Below, one piece after another: positions 8,580-18,381 of a stretch of DNA of 64,000 nucleotides. Within the stretch, counting starts at the first letter, position 1. Each line of letters starts with the position of its first letter. The notes under the pieces are model-generated. The model saw only the letters and a list, made by a program, of their open reading frames with translations. It searched no databases and was not told the DNA's origin. The translations under genes and the position numbers were made by a program. This stretch comes from Roseateles puraquae (lineage in GTDB: Bacteria > Pseudomonadota > Gammaproteobacteria > Burkholderiales > Burkholderiaceae_C): assembly GCF_002205845.1 (NCBI RefSeq), contig NZ_NISI01000001.1:1-64000 (forward strand). The letters run 5' to 3'.

Positions 8580-9451
8580 TTTCTGGCATGCGCGTGCGCC
8601 TTACGAAGTGACGGAAATGCATTCATAGGCGTTGGTCAATCAATGATCAAGGCCGTTTATTGTTGTGCCTGAGCTATCTAATTTACACGCGCGGCTACCC
8701 ACGGCGCTGTCCAGTTGGACGGTTCGCCGGCTAGGGCTTTGAAGTTCATGGGCAGCACTTTCCCAGTTCTTCGAGAGGCTTCCCGGATATCGGCACCCCG
8801 CCTCCCGGTCGCAACAGGCCGACTCCACCAGTGCGCTTCGCGGCCGCTACCAGCGGCGCCATTTCAGGATCAACTCCTCCTCAATGGGTGCCTGGTGGTC
8901 GGCACCCGCCGCAGCCGAACTTCTCGTCGGCCGTGTCAGCCAGCACCACGCAGTGTGCACCGGCGGACCGGCAGCACCACACCAGGCGCTCAGAACTACG
9001 AGATTTGATTCGTCTGCGACCCCATTGAGTCATTCGGGAAGTCAGATCCTTTGTGTCGTCCGCTAGTTCCGTCAAGACCTTTGCGTCGCACATTTCATAG
9101 GTGAATGTCTGGTCGCACGAATCGTCTCCTCCATAGAGACGCCAGGGCAAGGTTACGTTGATTGATGTCGCGGTACTACACCCTATGCCACTGGCTGGAC
9201 AACTGGCTGACACCAGCGAAGTCCGGCATCCGTCAGCCAAATCTGGATGCGAACTCGGCCAAACTTGTGCCTATGGTCGATCCGAACACCACTTCACCTC
9301 GCGCAATCCGACTGGTCGAACCAGGAAGTTAAGTCGCATGGGCGACTGGTTGCCGTAGAGAGGCAGATGCCGAAGCACCGAACAGGCTTGGTTAGCCGAC
9401 ATTCCTGACGAGCCGCCGTGGCCTTCAGGTCGCAACATCTTGATCCCTCGT
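8580..9451. other. Gene-free stretch
   Basis: I see no supportable gene here. Only short frames without family signatures occur, and the base composition is more mixed than in the flanking operon. It may be decayed DNA outside the Tn7-like left end. Confidence 0.5.
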
Positions 9452-9790
9452 CTACGTCGATCGCTTGCGAGCACCGGAAGCCTGTCGTGTTGGCTGCCTC
9501 GTGGGCGTCCGGCTGCGCGCCCAACGCCGTTCGGCGACGATCTGTTCGCCGACGCGCTTCTCGAAGGCTTGAACAAAAGACGTGATGCTCGGCGCACCAA
9601 TCGCTAGCAACCAACGATGAAGTTCCACGAGGTCCAGTCGCTGGGCGCCGCGCTCGACCTTGCTGACTGCACTTTGGCCAATCAGTAGGCGCGCGGCAAG
9701 CTCATCTTGAGTAAGCCCGGCCGACTGTCTGGCAGCTACAAGAAGCTCTCTCAGGATGTCGTATGGCGGCGGGAACGGCTTCTGGGACAT
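9452..9790 (-). CDS. XRE-family DNA-binding regulator
   Basis: This 112-aa protein has a clear Cro/C1-type helix-turn-helix (L-x2-ARQSAGLTQDELAARL, then GQSAVSKVERGAQRLD). The C-terminal 30 residues are Arg/Thr-rich and probably disordered. It is a cytosolic repressor-type protein. No toxin-like partner is recognisable downstream, where only gene-free DNA lies, so it may be an orphaned antitoxin or phage-type regulator. Confidence 0.85.
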   Translation of the reverse strand: MSQKPFPPPYDILRELLVAARQSAGLTQDELAARLLIGQSAVSKVERGAQRLDLVELHRWLLAIGAPSITSFVQAFEKRVGEQIVAERRWARSRTPTRQPTRQASGARKRST

Positions 9791-9903
9791 AGGCCACGTA
9801 TTGCAGTGGCCGGAGGTTCCATGCGAACTTAGAATATTCGAAATCAGACTGCCATTGGCGCTTCGCCAGCTAACGAAGGGCTTACGTGGTAGCTGCGGTC
9901 CGA

Positions 9904-10488
9904 TCAGGCTCGATAGTCTGTATCGAGCGGCACTTGACTTCCTTGGCTGCCCAGAAAAACCGCCTCAATCAGCGCGTCAGCATCAGATTGGCAGTCGCGG
10001 AGATACTGCCGCGGCATCCTGAGGGACTCACCTATGCAGAGTTGGTGCAGGAGATGCGGCGGCTTCACCCCGTAAGAAATCAGAAGAGCTTGTTGTACGA
10101 CGTCGTCAAGCTGGATCGGCACATTCTTCCTAGGGGCTACAACCTCACGATGCAACTGACCAGTAGCATTACGCACCGCGGGGACGAGCGACCATCGAAG
10201 CGCCCTCTTACGGCCGCCGACTCTACGACCGCCCGCCGGCGTCATCGCGCGGCCGATCGCCTTCAGGCACTTGTTGATGTGGTCGGCGAACCGAACAGTG
10301 ACTTTGGTCTTGCGGTGAGCCTCACGGGGACGAACGGCGCGGACATAGTGCTTGCAACGCTCGTCGAAGAGCAGCAATCGGTGTTCGTCGACCTTGGACA
10401 GGTACTCTTGCTCCACCTTCAGCCGTTTGATGACGCCGAGCGCCCGGACGAAGCGCACATGGGCAGGGTCAGTTGGAATGACCTGCAA
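9904..10488 (-). pseudogene. Unknown reading frame cut by the IS3 element
   Basis: The minus-strand frame of 194 codons begins inside the left terminal repeat of the neighbouring IS3 element, so any real gene here has lost its 5' end. The first 80 residues (through a KTKVTVRFADHINKCLKAIG segment) look protein-like; the rest is less convincing. A plus-strand frame over the same DNA also contains a plausible winged-helix-like stretch near 9990-10130. I cannot tell which strand was coding and recognise neither. Confidence 0.3.
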
Positions 10489-10544
10489 CCCGCCATCCGT
10501 GCCAAGGCAATAGAGAAGAATCCGCGCAACCGAGAGGAAGCGCG

Positions 10545-10811
10545 ATGCGCAAGAGCAGGTACACAGACGAGCAGATCATTGGATTCATCAAGCAGGCCGA
10601 CGCCGGCATGAGCGTGGCGGACCTGTGCCGCAGGGAGGGCTTCAGCTCTGCCACGTTCTACAAGTGGCGGGCCAAGTTCGGCGGCATGGAGGCCAGCGAC
10701 GCCAAGCGGCTGCGCGACCTTGAAGTCGAGAACAACCGGCTCAAGAAGCTGTTGGCCGAGGCGGTGCTGGATAACGAAGCGCTGAAGGTGGCGTTCGGCG
10801 TAAAGCGCTGA
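10545..10811 (+). CDS. IS3-family OrfA
   Basis: This 88-aa HTH protein starts RKSRYTDEQIIGFIKQAD, then GMSVADLCRREG and FYKWRAKFGGM, and ends in a leucine-zipper-like segment (LEVENNRLKKLLAEAVLDNEAL). This is the standard OrfA layout: a helix-turn-helix for terminal repeat binding plus a dimerisation coil. It ends GVKR-stop. The orfB frame opens upstream of this stop, so an OrfAB fusion by programmed frameshift near the AAAGCGCTGA region is expected from the family. Confidence 0.92.
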   Translation: MRKSRYTDEQIIGFIKQADAGMSVADLCRREGFSSATFYKWRAKFGGMEASDAKRLRDLEVENNRLKKLLAEAVLDNEALKVAFGVKR

Positions 10812-10834
10812 GCCCACCGGCGAAGCGACGCGCG

Positions 10835-11692
10835 GTGGGCAAGATGCTTGAAGCGACCCCGATCAGTGAACGGCGTGCCTGCGTCTTGGTGGGCTTATCG
10901 CGCGACAGCTGGCGGCACCCGCCCCAGCGCGCACAGCACGACCAAGCCACGAGCCAGCGCATCGTCGAACTGGCGCACGAGCGGCGCCGCTTTGGCTATC
11001 GACGCATCGGCGACCTGCTGCGGGCCGAAGGCTCGGCGATCAACGACAAGCGCGTATACCGGCTCTACAAGCTGGCCGACCTGTCGGTGCGCAAGCGCCG
11101 CGGCAAGCAACGCCTGAAGCTTGAGCGCGTGCCACTGCACGAGCCGCAGACCCTCAATGAAGTGTGGAGCATGGACTTTGTGTCCGACAGCCTGGCCAGC
11201 GGGCGGCGCATCAAGTGCCTGACCGTCACCGACGACTTCAGCCACGAGTGCGTGGACATCGCTGTGGATCACGGCATTGGTGGCGAGTACGTGGTGCGGC
11301 TGCTGGATCAGGCTGCGCGGTTCCGAGGCTATCCGCAGGCCGTGCGAACGGACCAGGGGCCCGAGTTCACCAGCCGGGCCTTCATGGCCTGGGCGCAGGC
11401 CAAGGGCGTGCGCCACATCCTCAACCAACCGGGCAAGCCAACGCAGAACGCCTACATCGAGAGCTTCAACGGCAAGTTCCGCGACGAGTGCCTGAACGAG
11501 CACTGGTTCCAGAGCCTGAAGCAGGCCCGCGTTGAGATTGCGCGCTGGCGGATCGACTACAACGAGGTGCGGCCGCACAGCAGTTGCGGACGAATGCCAG
11601 CCTTCTTCGCAGGGACACCAGCGAAGTTCGCAGCCCTACATCGACAGTCAACCGGCGGCGCCGTGCCGGCGCCGCAGCAAACCCTGGAGTAA
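10835..11692 (+). CDS. IS3-family OrfB transposase
   Basis: This 285-aa integrase-core transposase has its DDE triad in WSMDFVSD, RTDQGPEFTS and YIESFNGKFRDE. An HTH_21-type region (RRRFGYRRIGDLLR) precedes the core. The frame extends upstream past GTG 10835 as AKRRAVGK, typical of OrfB sequence read only in the frameshifted OrfAB product. All catalytic motifs are present, so the copy could be active. Downstream it runs to the right terminal repeat without interruption. Confidence 0.92.
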   Translation: MGKMLEATPISERRACVLVGLSRDSWRHPPQRAQHDQATSQRIVELAHERRRFGYRRIGDLLRAEGSAINDKRVYRLYKLADLSVRKRRGKQRLKLERVPLHEPQTLNEVWSMDFVSDSLASGRRIKCLTVTDDFSHECVDIAVDHGIGGEYVVRLLDQAARFRGYPQAVRTDQGPEFTSRAFMAWAQAKGVRHILNQPGKPTQNAYIESFNGKFRDECLNEHWFQSLKQARVEIARWRIDYNEVRPHSSCGRMPAFFAGTPAKFAALHRQSTGGAVPAPQQTLE

Positions 11693-11995
11693 TCTCCTTC
11701 AACCCAGCGGATTCCTTACAACGTCTGGCACGGGTACTGGGGGCAGGTCACCTCTTGCGTCGTCTGCCACAGGCGATGTCGATGTCCTATGTTTGGGTGT
11801 TCGCCAACGTCACGGTCGGCAGCCACGAGTCCATAGAGGCGTTCAACACACAAGGCATCGACCGCGCGATCGACATCGAAGCACTTTTGGAATTCAACGA
11901 GACGGATCTGCGGGACCTGATCGGCGCGTACGAGAAGAACCAGCCCCCGAGCTCGGAACTCGGCGAGGTCGCCAGCCAGTTGACGATCGACCGAT

Positions 11996-12145
11996 TCAAG
12001 CAGTTGCTGCTCCGCAGCGCCGACGCGCTTGGACGTTGCCAACCGCTTCGGCCAGCGCCTGCTGGTTCAGCCCGGCCTCGATGCGGAGTTGCACCAACTC
12101 GGAGGCGAAGGCGGTCTCGGCCGCCGTTGTCCGCCACTTGTTCAT
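11996..12145 (-). pseudogene. Truncated second XRE-type gene
   Basis: The ATG at 12145 overlaps the stop of the upstream XRE gene (ATGA). The 49-residue frame contains an HTH beginning (ELVQLRIEAGLNQQALAEAVGNVQ) and then falls into a nonsense tail ending at 11996. The recognition helix and the rest are missing, so this is a frameshifted or truncated partner. The remaining 245 bp to the IS3 right end hold no frame I can support, although a plus-strand stretch near 11780-12020 looks mildly protein-like. Confidence 0.6.
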
Positions 12146-12471
12146 GCCGTGCGGCGATGCCGATCTCGTGTGCCCAGACGCAGGTTCTCGAACGAGGCGA
12201 TCTCGTCGCGCACCGAAGCGAGCAACTTCTCGACCTCCGCCGCGCTGCCCTTGCTGCAGAACGACAGCGTCAGGAGCGTCAAGGGATGCACGCCCATCGT
12301 CTGCGCCAGTTGGACGACCTTGTTGAGCGACGGGCTGGCCCCCTGGTTCTCTAGCCGGCTGAGATGGGTGCGGCCGGAGACCTCATAAAAGTCTTCCTGC
12401 GACAGTCCGCGCTCGAGCCGCACGGCGCGCAGCGCCTGGCCGAATTTTGGGGGTGCTGCCTTGAGACTCAT
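12142..12471 (-). CDS. XRE-family regulator
   Basis: This 109-aa Cro/C1-type protein has its HTH in FGQALRAVRLERGLSQEDF, YEVSGRTHLSRLENQGASPSL and a following LNKVVQLAQTMGVHPLTLL helix. The C-terminal 40 residues form an acidic helix (EVEKLLASVRDEIASFENL) that may mediate dimerisation. It is translationally coupled to a broken second XRE gene. No toxin partner is visible. Confidence 0.85.
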   Translation of the reverse strand: MSLKAAPPKFGQALRAVRLERGLSQEDFYEVSGRTHLSRLENQGASPSLNKVVQLAQTMGVHPLTLLTLSFCSKGSAAEVEKLLASVRDEIASFENLRLGTRDRHRRTA

Positions 12472-12624
12472 TGCGGGTCGATTCCGGCCCGCATTGGCTC
12501 ATCATGCACCTTTAAGGACTACACCATATAAGGTGCATTCGCCGGGAAACGAGGCCCCATTGAGGCCATCTGAACCGTATTGGTTTCCGCTTTGCGAAGG
12601 CACTACCCGTGGACCGGCGTGCTG

Positions 12625-12987
12625 CTACGGCAGTGAAGCGAAAGCGGCGCGCAGCTTGTCGCCGAGCTTGCCGATCAGCGCCATCGCCTGGAGGGACGAA
12701 CTGTCCGCCCGGCTGCCGGCCAGCGACGCACCGGCTCGGCGACAGGCTGCTGCGACCGCTTCGGCTGCACCGGCGATCTCATCGTGCGCATTCTCCATGG
12801 CGATCGTCATTCGCAGCACCTGCAGCAGGCGGTCGACGTCCTCGAGGTGCCCGGCCAGTTGGCGCTGCCACGCCTTCGTGCGGGCAAGCCCCTTCAGCAT
12901 CAGTTGGACCAGATCGGACAGGTCATGGATGATCTTGGCGACCACTGTCAGCCGTGGATCTGTGGGGCTGGAGGTAGCGATCATCAC
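12625..12987 (-). CDS. Hypothetical helical protein
   Basis: I do not recognise this 120-aa protein. It is predicted mostly helical, with heptad-like stretches (VVAKIIHDLSDLVQLMLKGL; VDRLLQVLRMTIAMENAHDEI). The GTG/ATG start overlaps the stop codon of a gene fragment just upstream, so the two were co-translated. It lies between the XRE genes and the Tn3-type transposase and could be accessory DNA of that transposon. Confidence 0.55.
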   Translation of the reverse strand: MMIATSSPTDPRLTVVAKIIHDLSDLVQLMLKGLARTKAWQRQLAGHLEDVDRLLQVLRMTIAMENAHDEIAGAAEAVAAACRRAGASLAGSRADSSSLQAMALIGKLGDKLRAAFASLP

Positions 12988-13148
12988 GTCGCAGCGGGGA
13001 TGGTTTTCCGGCGCTTCGTTCGCCCAGCTGTGGTGTCGGCTGCAACCGCTGGTCGCGGCGTCAGCCGCTCGACCAGCGCCTGTAACGTCTGGGCTTCAGC
13101 TTGGTGGCGCGATACGGGGGCGTGCCGAGATACGGTCAAAAATGATAC
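12984..13148 (-). pseudogene. C-terminal fragment of an unknown gene
   Basis: An open frame with natural-looking sequence (RHQAEAQTLQALVERL, ending RRKTIPAAT) terminates in a TGA overlapping the next gene's start. It is bounded upstream by an in-frame TAA at 13149-13151 and has no credible start, so only the tail of a gene survives. The rest of the interval to 13288 shows nothing further. Confidence 0.4.
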
Positions 13149-13288
13149 TTAAGCCCTGGGGTGATTAGCTCTCGCCGCGTTATTCGTCCAACGCATACCA
13201 CCTCCCTACTTCAAGGGGCGAAGCGCCGCCCGCACCGTCACAGACCCTCTACAGAATGCGCCGCCAGTTCAAGAACTGAGGTGGCTGA

Positions 13289-15010
13289 ATGGCATCGGTT
13301 GAGAGGACGGCGTATCCACGATTCCCGAGAACGATCACGCTGAAGGATCTGCAGGCGTCTTTCACACCCACCGCCGAAGAACTCCATTGGGCTCAGGGCT
13401 TTGCCCGCAGCGCTGATCGCCGCCTCGCACTGCTTGTGCAGCTCAAATGCTTCCAGCACCTGCATCATTTCGTGGACGTCGGCGCCATCCCCGCTGAGAT
13501 CGTGCGCCACGTCAGCGGCTGCCTCTCGATGCCGGCGCAGGATGCCGTCACCTATCCCGACGCGCACAGGTCGCTCTATCGGCATCACGAGGCGATCCGG
13601 ACTCTTCTTGGCGTCCGACCGTTTGCCGGCACCGCCGCCAAAAGGGAGGCCAACCAGATTGCGCTCGAAGCCAGCCAAATCGTCGATACGCGGACCGATG
13701 TCATCAACATCCTGGTCGACGATCTCATCCAGCGTGGATACGAGCTGCCGAGCTTCAGCGCGTTGGTGCTGATTGCCGAACAGGTGCATGAGGCCACCCA
13801 GCAGGCGCTGCACGAGCGCATTGCACAGCGTCTCGGCCAGGCGCAGCGCGAGTGGTTGGATCGCCTCATCGAGAGCGACCTTGAAGCGCGCCAGACGCTC
13901 TACAACCGGATCAAGCGTTCGGCCAAGAAGGCGTCCCGCAAGCACCTGGATCTCCTCCTCGGCCAACTGGCCTGGCTCGAGTCCCTGCCGGACTGCGATG
14001 CGCTGCTCGAAGGCGTGCCGGAAACGAAACTGCGCCACATGGCCGACAGCGCGGCCGTGCTCGATGCCGGCGAACTGAAAAGCTACCGGCGCATGGGGGC
14101 GGTGGCCTACCGCCACGTCGCCGACAATTACATCGCGGTGTTCCGTCACTTCATACCACCAGGCTTCCACGAGGCCGTCTACGTCATCGAGGGCCTGCTC
14201 AAGGCCGGCCTCAGCACGAAGGCCGACACCGTCTACTCCGACACGCATGGGCAATCGGAGACGGTCTTCGCGTTCACCCATCTGATGGGCATCCAGCTGA
14301 TGCCGCGCATCCGGAACTGGAAGGACCTCAAGTTCTACCGGCCGGACAAGGCCACGCGCTTCAAGCACATCGACCGCCTGTTCACTGACACGGTGGACTG
14401 GGATGTCATCAAAGAGAACTGGCAGGAGCTGATGCAGGTGGCGATCTCCATCAAGGCCGGCCGCATCGCCTCGCCCACTCTGCTGCGCAAGCTCAGCAAC
14501 GAAGGCCGGCACAACCGCCTGTTCGCCGCGGCGCGCGAACTCGGCCGCGTGCTGCGGACGGTCTACCTGCTCAAGTGGATTTCGAGCAAGCAGATGCGCC
14601 AGGAGATCACCGGCACGACCAACAAGATCGAGTCGTACCACGCCTTCACGAAGTGGCTGGACTTTGGCGGCGACGTGATTGCCGAGAACGATCCGAGCGA
14701 GCAGCAGAAACGCCTGCGATACATCGACCTGGTCGCCTCAGCGGTGATCCTGCAGAACACGGTCGACATGATGAAGGTCGTGCAGGATCTGTACTACAAG
14801 GGCGATCAGGTGGACGTCGCCGACCTGGCCTACCTGAGCCCCTACATGACGAGCGCGATCAAGCGCTTCGGCAACTACCATCTGGACCTGAAGAAGCCGC
14901 CGGAGCCTTGGGTCAAGGAAGCGATGTTCCGCGACGCCGCGAAGCAGTCCCGCCAGGCGCGCAACGGCGCGACCGATGCCTCGTCCGGCGACAACCCCAC
15001 AGCCTCATGA
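13289..15010 (+). pseudogene. tnpA: Tn3-family transposase with internal in-frame deletion
   Basis: The 573-aa frame joins a Tn3-family N-terminal region (DUF4158-like, from residue 1 to about 270) directly to the C-terminal catalytic part. Tn3 transposases are normally near 1000 aa. The C-terminal part keeps the second Asp (YSDTHGQSETVFAFTHLMG) and the Glu (TNKIESYHAFTKWLDFGG). The segment with the first catalytic Asp is absent, and the junction lies near SYRRM/GAVAYRHV at about 14090-14100. The frame is preserved, so a shortened, presumably inactive protein could still be made. Its stop overlaps the next ATG. Confidence 0.8.
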
Positions 15011-15348
15011 GCGAACCGACCGTCTCCACACCCTACGGCGTGCTTGACCGCGCAGCACTGCTGAAAGCTCAACAAAGCTTCGACACCCGCGTGCTACTGC
15101 AGATGGTCGAGGCGCTCGACCGCTTCATCGCCGGCGCGCGAGAGCAGGACGGGCTGCGCGATCAGCTGCTTGAACTGCACCGCGTCAGCCATTCGGTCAT
15201 CAACGGTGCAGGTCTCTCCGGATCTAGCGACGCAACGTTGCCGGAACTGGCTACCGACATCCTCATGGAACTGAATGAGATGGTGACCATGCTGCGCGGC
15301 TGGTGCACGCCGCTTGAAGAACTGCAGGCGCTGTCGGTGCCGGAGTAG
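15007..15348 (+). CDS. Small protein coupled to Tn3-type transposase
   Basis: This 113-aa protein is of unknown function. Its ATG overlaps the transposase stop (ATGA), so it is translationally coupled. It is predicted helical (ALLKAQQSFDTRVLLQMVEALDRFIAGARE; DILMELNEMVTMLRGW), with no membrane segment. Position and coupling suggest a transposon accessory protein. I know no assigned function for it. Confidence 0.6.
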   Translation: MSEPTVSTPYGVLDRAALLKAQQSFDTRVLLQMVEALDRFIAGAREQDGLRDQLLELHRVSHSVINGAGLSGSSDATLPELATDILMELNEMVTMLRGWCTPLEELQALSVPE

Positions 15349-15498
15349 GAAGTTGCAACCCCCTACGGCAGGAAAGCAGTGGGTAGAGCCCGATGCTCTA
15401 GTCCGATCAGACCATGGTGCGCTTGCGGAATTCACAGCGATTTCGCAGGGTGCGGGGACGATCCCTCTTTTGGGTTGTGTGTTGATCGAGGTGGTTCC

Positions 15499-17133
15499 AT
15501 GAAGAGAAGCGGTGCTTTGGGACTGCTCAGCGTTGTATTCGCGGCTGTTGCGATGCTTCCAGGATGTGGTGGCGGTGGCGGTGGGAGCGATGTGCCAATT
15601 GCAACCCCCTCTGGGACTGGATCCAACCCAGCCGACGTCTCCCCAGGCACAGGCCAACCCACCAGCGTCGATCCGGACAAGGTCCCCACGGCCCCAATGC
15701 CGACCGACCTGGTTTACGCAGACGCCGTGCCGGCGAATGCCAGTCTTTTTTCCGTGGGACCCTCTCGCTGGTTGGTAAGCAACCTCACCGTTGAACGCTC
15801 GGTCCAGCGTCTTGCGTCCTCCGGTTCCAGTGCCTACGCAGGCTGGGTCGAATACGACAAGCGCACAGCCGGCGGCGCGACGTCCACCGGCCGCCTCAAG
15901 CTTGCGAGCATCGCCCAAACTGGGTTGAGCGTTGGCTCCGCCGCGACCTCGCCGGGCGGCTTCGTCGAAGGCCGCAATCTGGCCATCGCCGCCAGCGATG
16001 CCGGAGGCGCCATGGCGGCCTGGGTCGAGTTCGCGCAGGGCAATAACGGTTCTGAGTGGCGAATTCGCGTCGCTGGCTTCGGTGCTGGCGGCGTTTCAAC
16101 ACCCAGCGAGATCGCTGCCATTCCCGATACGAGCGCAGCCAAGATTGACAAGTTGATCTTGCGCTTCAACACCGACGGCTCGCCGGAGCTGTTCTGGCTG
16201 TTGCAGACGTGGCGACCAGGTACTGGGGAAGTGGGCAGTTCAGCCTTGTGGCGTGCGGTGCGCGTCGGCAACAGCTGGCAAGCAGCGCAACTCCGCCAGG
16301 TTTCAGACGGCACCATCGACGATCTCACCGCATGGTCCGGAGATGCCCAGGGGCAGGCTGGTGTCGCGTGGATCGAGCGCAACGGCACCTCGACGAAGTT
16401 GTTGACGGCAACGGCTTCCACATTGCCTCAAGCTCAACCAACCAGCGTGGCCACTGCGGCATCGATGACCGAAGTCCAAGCCGCGCGTAGCTCGGGATTG
16501 GTTGCCCTTGCATGGCGTGCCAGCGACTGTTCCGGCGCCACCCGTCAAAGTTCGTCCTCCAATATGGCAAAGCCGATGGCGGTCATTGCCGCAGCTGCGA
16601 CCCCGTTCTCAACCTGCCTGACGGTTCGCGAGGGCGGTTCGGCGTGGAAAGACGTTCGGACGCTGGGCAGTCTGACCAGCAATGAGTTCGATACGGCAGC
16701 GATCGCCATTCGACCGTCCGGGGAAATCCTGGTTGTCTGGAGTGGCGAGATCGGCGCCAACAAGCGCGTCGCAGCGGCAGCGTGCACTACGGCTTCCTGC
16801 GCTACCGCGACCACGTTGGCCACACCGAACATGGGATCCATCGCGCGAACCGCAGTCACCGCCACGTCTTCAGGATTCGCAGTGTCGTGGGTCGACATCG
16901 ATCCATATGCACAGTATCTAACTGCCGTACGTTTTGTGCGCACCAACGCTTCTGGCGTGATGGCTGGGACACCCGTGCCTGTCCGAGCCGTGTTCTACGG
17001 CTCTGGCATGTCCCCGACGAACAAGGAACCGGCTCTGGCTGCGGTGGGTGACAACGTGGTTCTGACGTGGCGAACTGATCGATTCAATACCGATGCCACC
17101 CAGGATTTCAACGCTGCCTGGCTCGCCCCTTAA
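15499..17133 (+). CDS. Putative outer-membrane or periplasmic lipoprotein with repeats
   Basis: The 544-aa product has a lipoprotein signal: KR, a hydrophobic stretch, then the lipobox LPGC at about residues 22-25, followed by a Gly-rich linker and a Pro/Thr spacer. The mature part is a succession of beta-type segments with recurrent GxAAWxE/VAWxE-like strands (for example AGWVEYD, MAAWVEFAQ, AGVAWIER, VALAWRASD, VVWSGE, VSWVDID), suggesting a beta-propeller-like fold. I do not recognise a family. The start is supported by the signal peptide and an upstream GAGGTGG. It stands alone between the Tn3 remnant and the IPTL-CTERM gene. Confidence 0.75.
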   Translation: MKRSGALGLLSVVFAAVAMLPGCGGGGGGSDVPIATPSGTGSNPADVSPGTGQPTSVDPDKVPTAPMPTDLVYADAVPANASLFSVGPSRWLVSNLTVERSVQRLASSGSSAYAGWVEYDKRTAGGATSTGRLKLASIAQTGLSVGSAATSPGGFVEGRNLAIAASDAGGAMAAWVEFAQGNNGSEWRIRVAGFGAGGVSTPSEIAAIPDTSAAKIDKLILRFNTDGSPELFWLLQTWRPGTGEVGSSALWRAVRVGNSWQAAQLRQVSDGTIDDLTAWSGDAQGQAGVAWIERNGTSTKLLTATASTLPQAQPTSVATAASMTEVQAARSSGLVALAWRASDCSGATRQSSSSNMAKPMAVIAAAATPFSTCLTVREGGSAWKDVRTLGSLTSNEFDTAAIAIRPSGEILVVWSGEIGANKRVAAAACTTASCATATTLATPNMGSIARTAVTATSSGFAVSWVDIDPYAQYLTAVRFVRTNASGVMAGTPVPVRAVFYGSGMSPTNKEPALAAVGDNVVLTWRTDRFNTDATQDFNAAWLAP

Positions 17134-17293
17134 ATTGAGGACATGCTGTCGATTTTATTGGCCTGCATACCCCTAATTTGAAGCCGCTTCCTCAGTACAA
17201 CTGAGCCGTTGGGATTATTTCGGCTTCAGTATTGAGCACTCTCCTGACACAGCAATGCCCTAATCTAAGGGGATTGTCTTATGGGAGAGCAGA

Positions 17294-18379
17294 ATGAAAG
17301 TTCGCGGATATATATTTGCGGTCGCAGCATTAGTCTTGACGACCTCTGCAATTGCGCAGGTCAATTCGACTTTTGCCACCCGAACACCAATTTTCTCGGG
17401 CGGAGGTAATGGACCCGTCACCATTACCACTAGCTTAAACACGAATCAACAGGTGGAAAACGTTCTGGGTTGCTCGTACCCACGATCAGCGCCCAACCCT
17501 GTGATGACCTACGGATACAACGCTTGGTATTCCTACATTGGAAGTCAAGATGGGTATCTTGAAGTCCGTCCACAGGTGTTCCACGCCGACGGCATACTTT
17601 ATTACGGCTCCAATCTAAATGCCCTTGAAGGGCCATTGGATAAGTTTGCATACGGCTCGACCAACGTTCAATACATTAGGGTGACGCCTGGAAAAGAAAT
17701 TATCAAGCGTAATTGCTGGGGATCGAACTCGCCCCCCGGCATTATCACCGACGGCGTAGCAACATTCCGGTTCCTTCCTGGTTTGCAAGCGGATTTGGCG
17801 ACTGCTACGGAAGTGACACGAGCCTCGCAACATACTGGCTTCAACGTACGCGCTCAGGTTGGAAACAACACTAGCAATACGCCCTCGGGTCACTTCATTC
17901 TGACGGTCACGCTGGAAAGCGATAGAGGCTTCTCAATCGTACCGACCGATCTTGGTAATGGAGGTACTGGCATCATCGGGAGTGATACTTATAAGGGAAC
18001 AGGGTTGAATCCCACCGTTTCGGCTTTGAGCTGTGCCCAAGGCCGGTGCCGAATGACTGTAACTTTCCAAAAAGCTAATCAGCCCGTTCCGGTGGCAGGC
18101 ACCGCCTCGGACGGTTACTATTACGCAGTTATTCCAGTCTCGACGAGTTCAGAAAGCTTCCGGGCGACAGCCGCAATTTCAGCCCTTGAGAATCCTGATC
18201 CGAATTTGGCCAACAACAGTGTCTCTACAGACTATGTCCCTCCGCCTCCTGACCCAGGTAGCAGTCAACCTGTGGGAGCAGGTGCCACTGTCCCCACGGC
18301 GGCCGAGTGGCAGCTGCTGATCTTTGGCGGTGCCCTCTTTGCAGCTGCGGTCCTTGCGGTTCGTGGCAGGCAGCGCTAG
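17294..18379 (+). CDS. Exported protein with IPTL-CTERM-like sorting tail
   Basis: This 361-aa protein has an N-terminal signal peptide (cleavage near AIAQ), a beta-rich body with several Cys, a proline-rich linker (PPPPDPG), and a C-terminal VPTAAEWQLLIFGG plus hydrophobic helix plus RGRQR. That tripartite end matches the IPTL-CTERM type of exosortase substrate. The adjacent truncated gene is an exosortase, so this was a dedicated substrate/sortase pair. With that exosortase broken, anchoring would need another copy elsewhere. This gene looks lower in GC and different in codon use from the flanking resistance genes. Confidence 0.8.
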   Translation: MKVRGYIFAVAALVLTTSAIAQVNSTFATRTPIFSGGGNGPVTITTSLNTNQQVENVLGCSYPRSAPNPVMTYGYNAWYSYIGSQDGYLEVRPQVFHADGILYYGSNLNALEGPLDKFAYGSTNVQYIRVTPGKEIIKRNCWGSNSPPGIITDGVATFRFLPGLQADLATATEVTRASQHTGFNVRAQVGNNTSNTPSGHFILTVTLESDRGFSIVPTDLGNGGTGIIGSDTYKGTGLNPTVSALSCAQGRCRMTVTFQKANQPVPVAGTASDGYYYAVIPVSTSSESFRATAAISALENPDPNLANNSVSTDYVPPPPDPGSSQPVGAGATVPTAAEWQLLIFGGALFAAAVLAVRGRQR

Positions 18380-18381
18380 GC

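Larger units (their letters stand above)
10479..11750 (+). mobile_element. IS3-family insertion sequence, complete (about 1272 bp)
   Basis: The ends are set by TGACCTGC at 10479 and its inverted counterpart GCAGGTCA ending at 11750. A second block, CCGTGCCA, is conserved 9-10 bp further in at both ends. The element holds orfA and orfB in the usual overlapping arrangement. The 3-4 bp flanking the two ends do not match, so either the target duplication has decayed or the flanks have recombined. Confidence 0.75.

Noticed and set aside
13238-14641. 467-codon minus-strand frame
   Set aside because: Antisense to the Tn3-type transposase, whose sequence shows clear family motifs.
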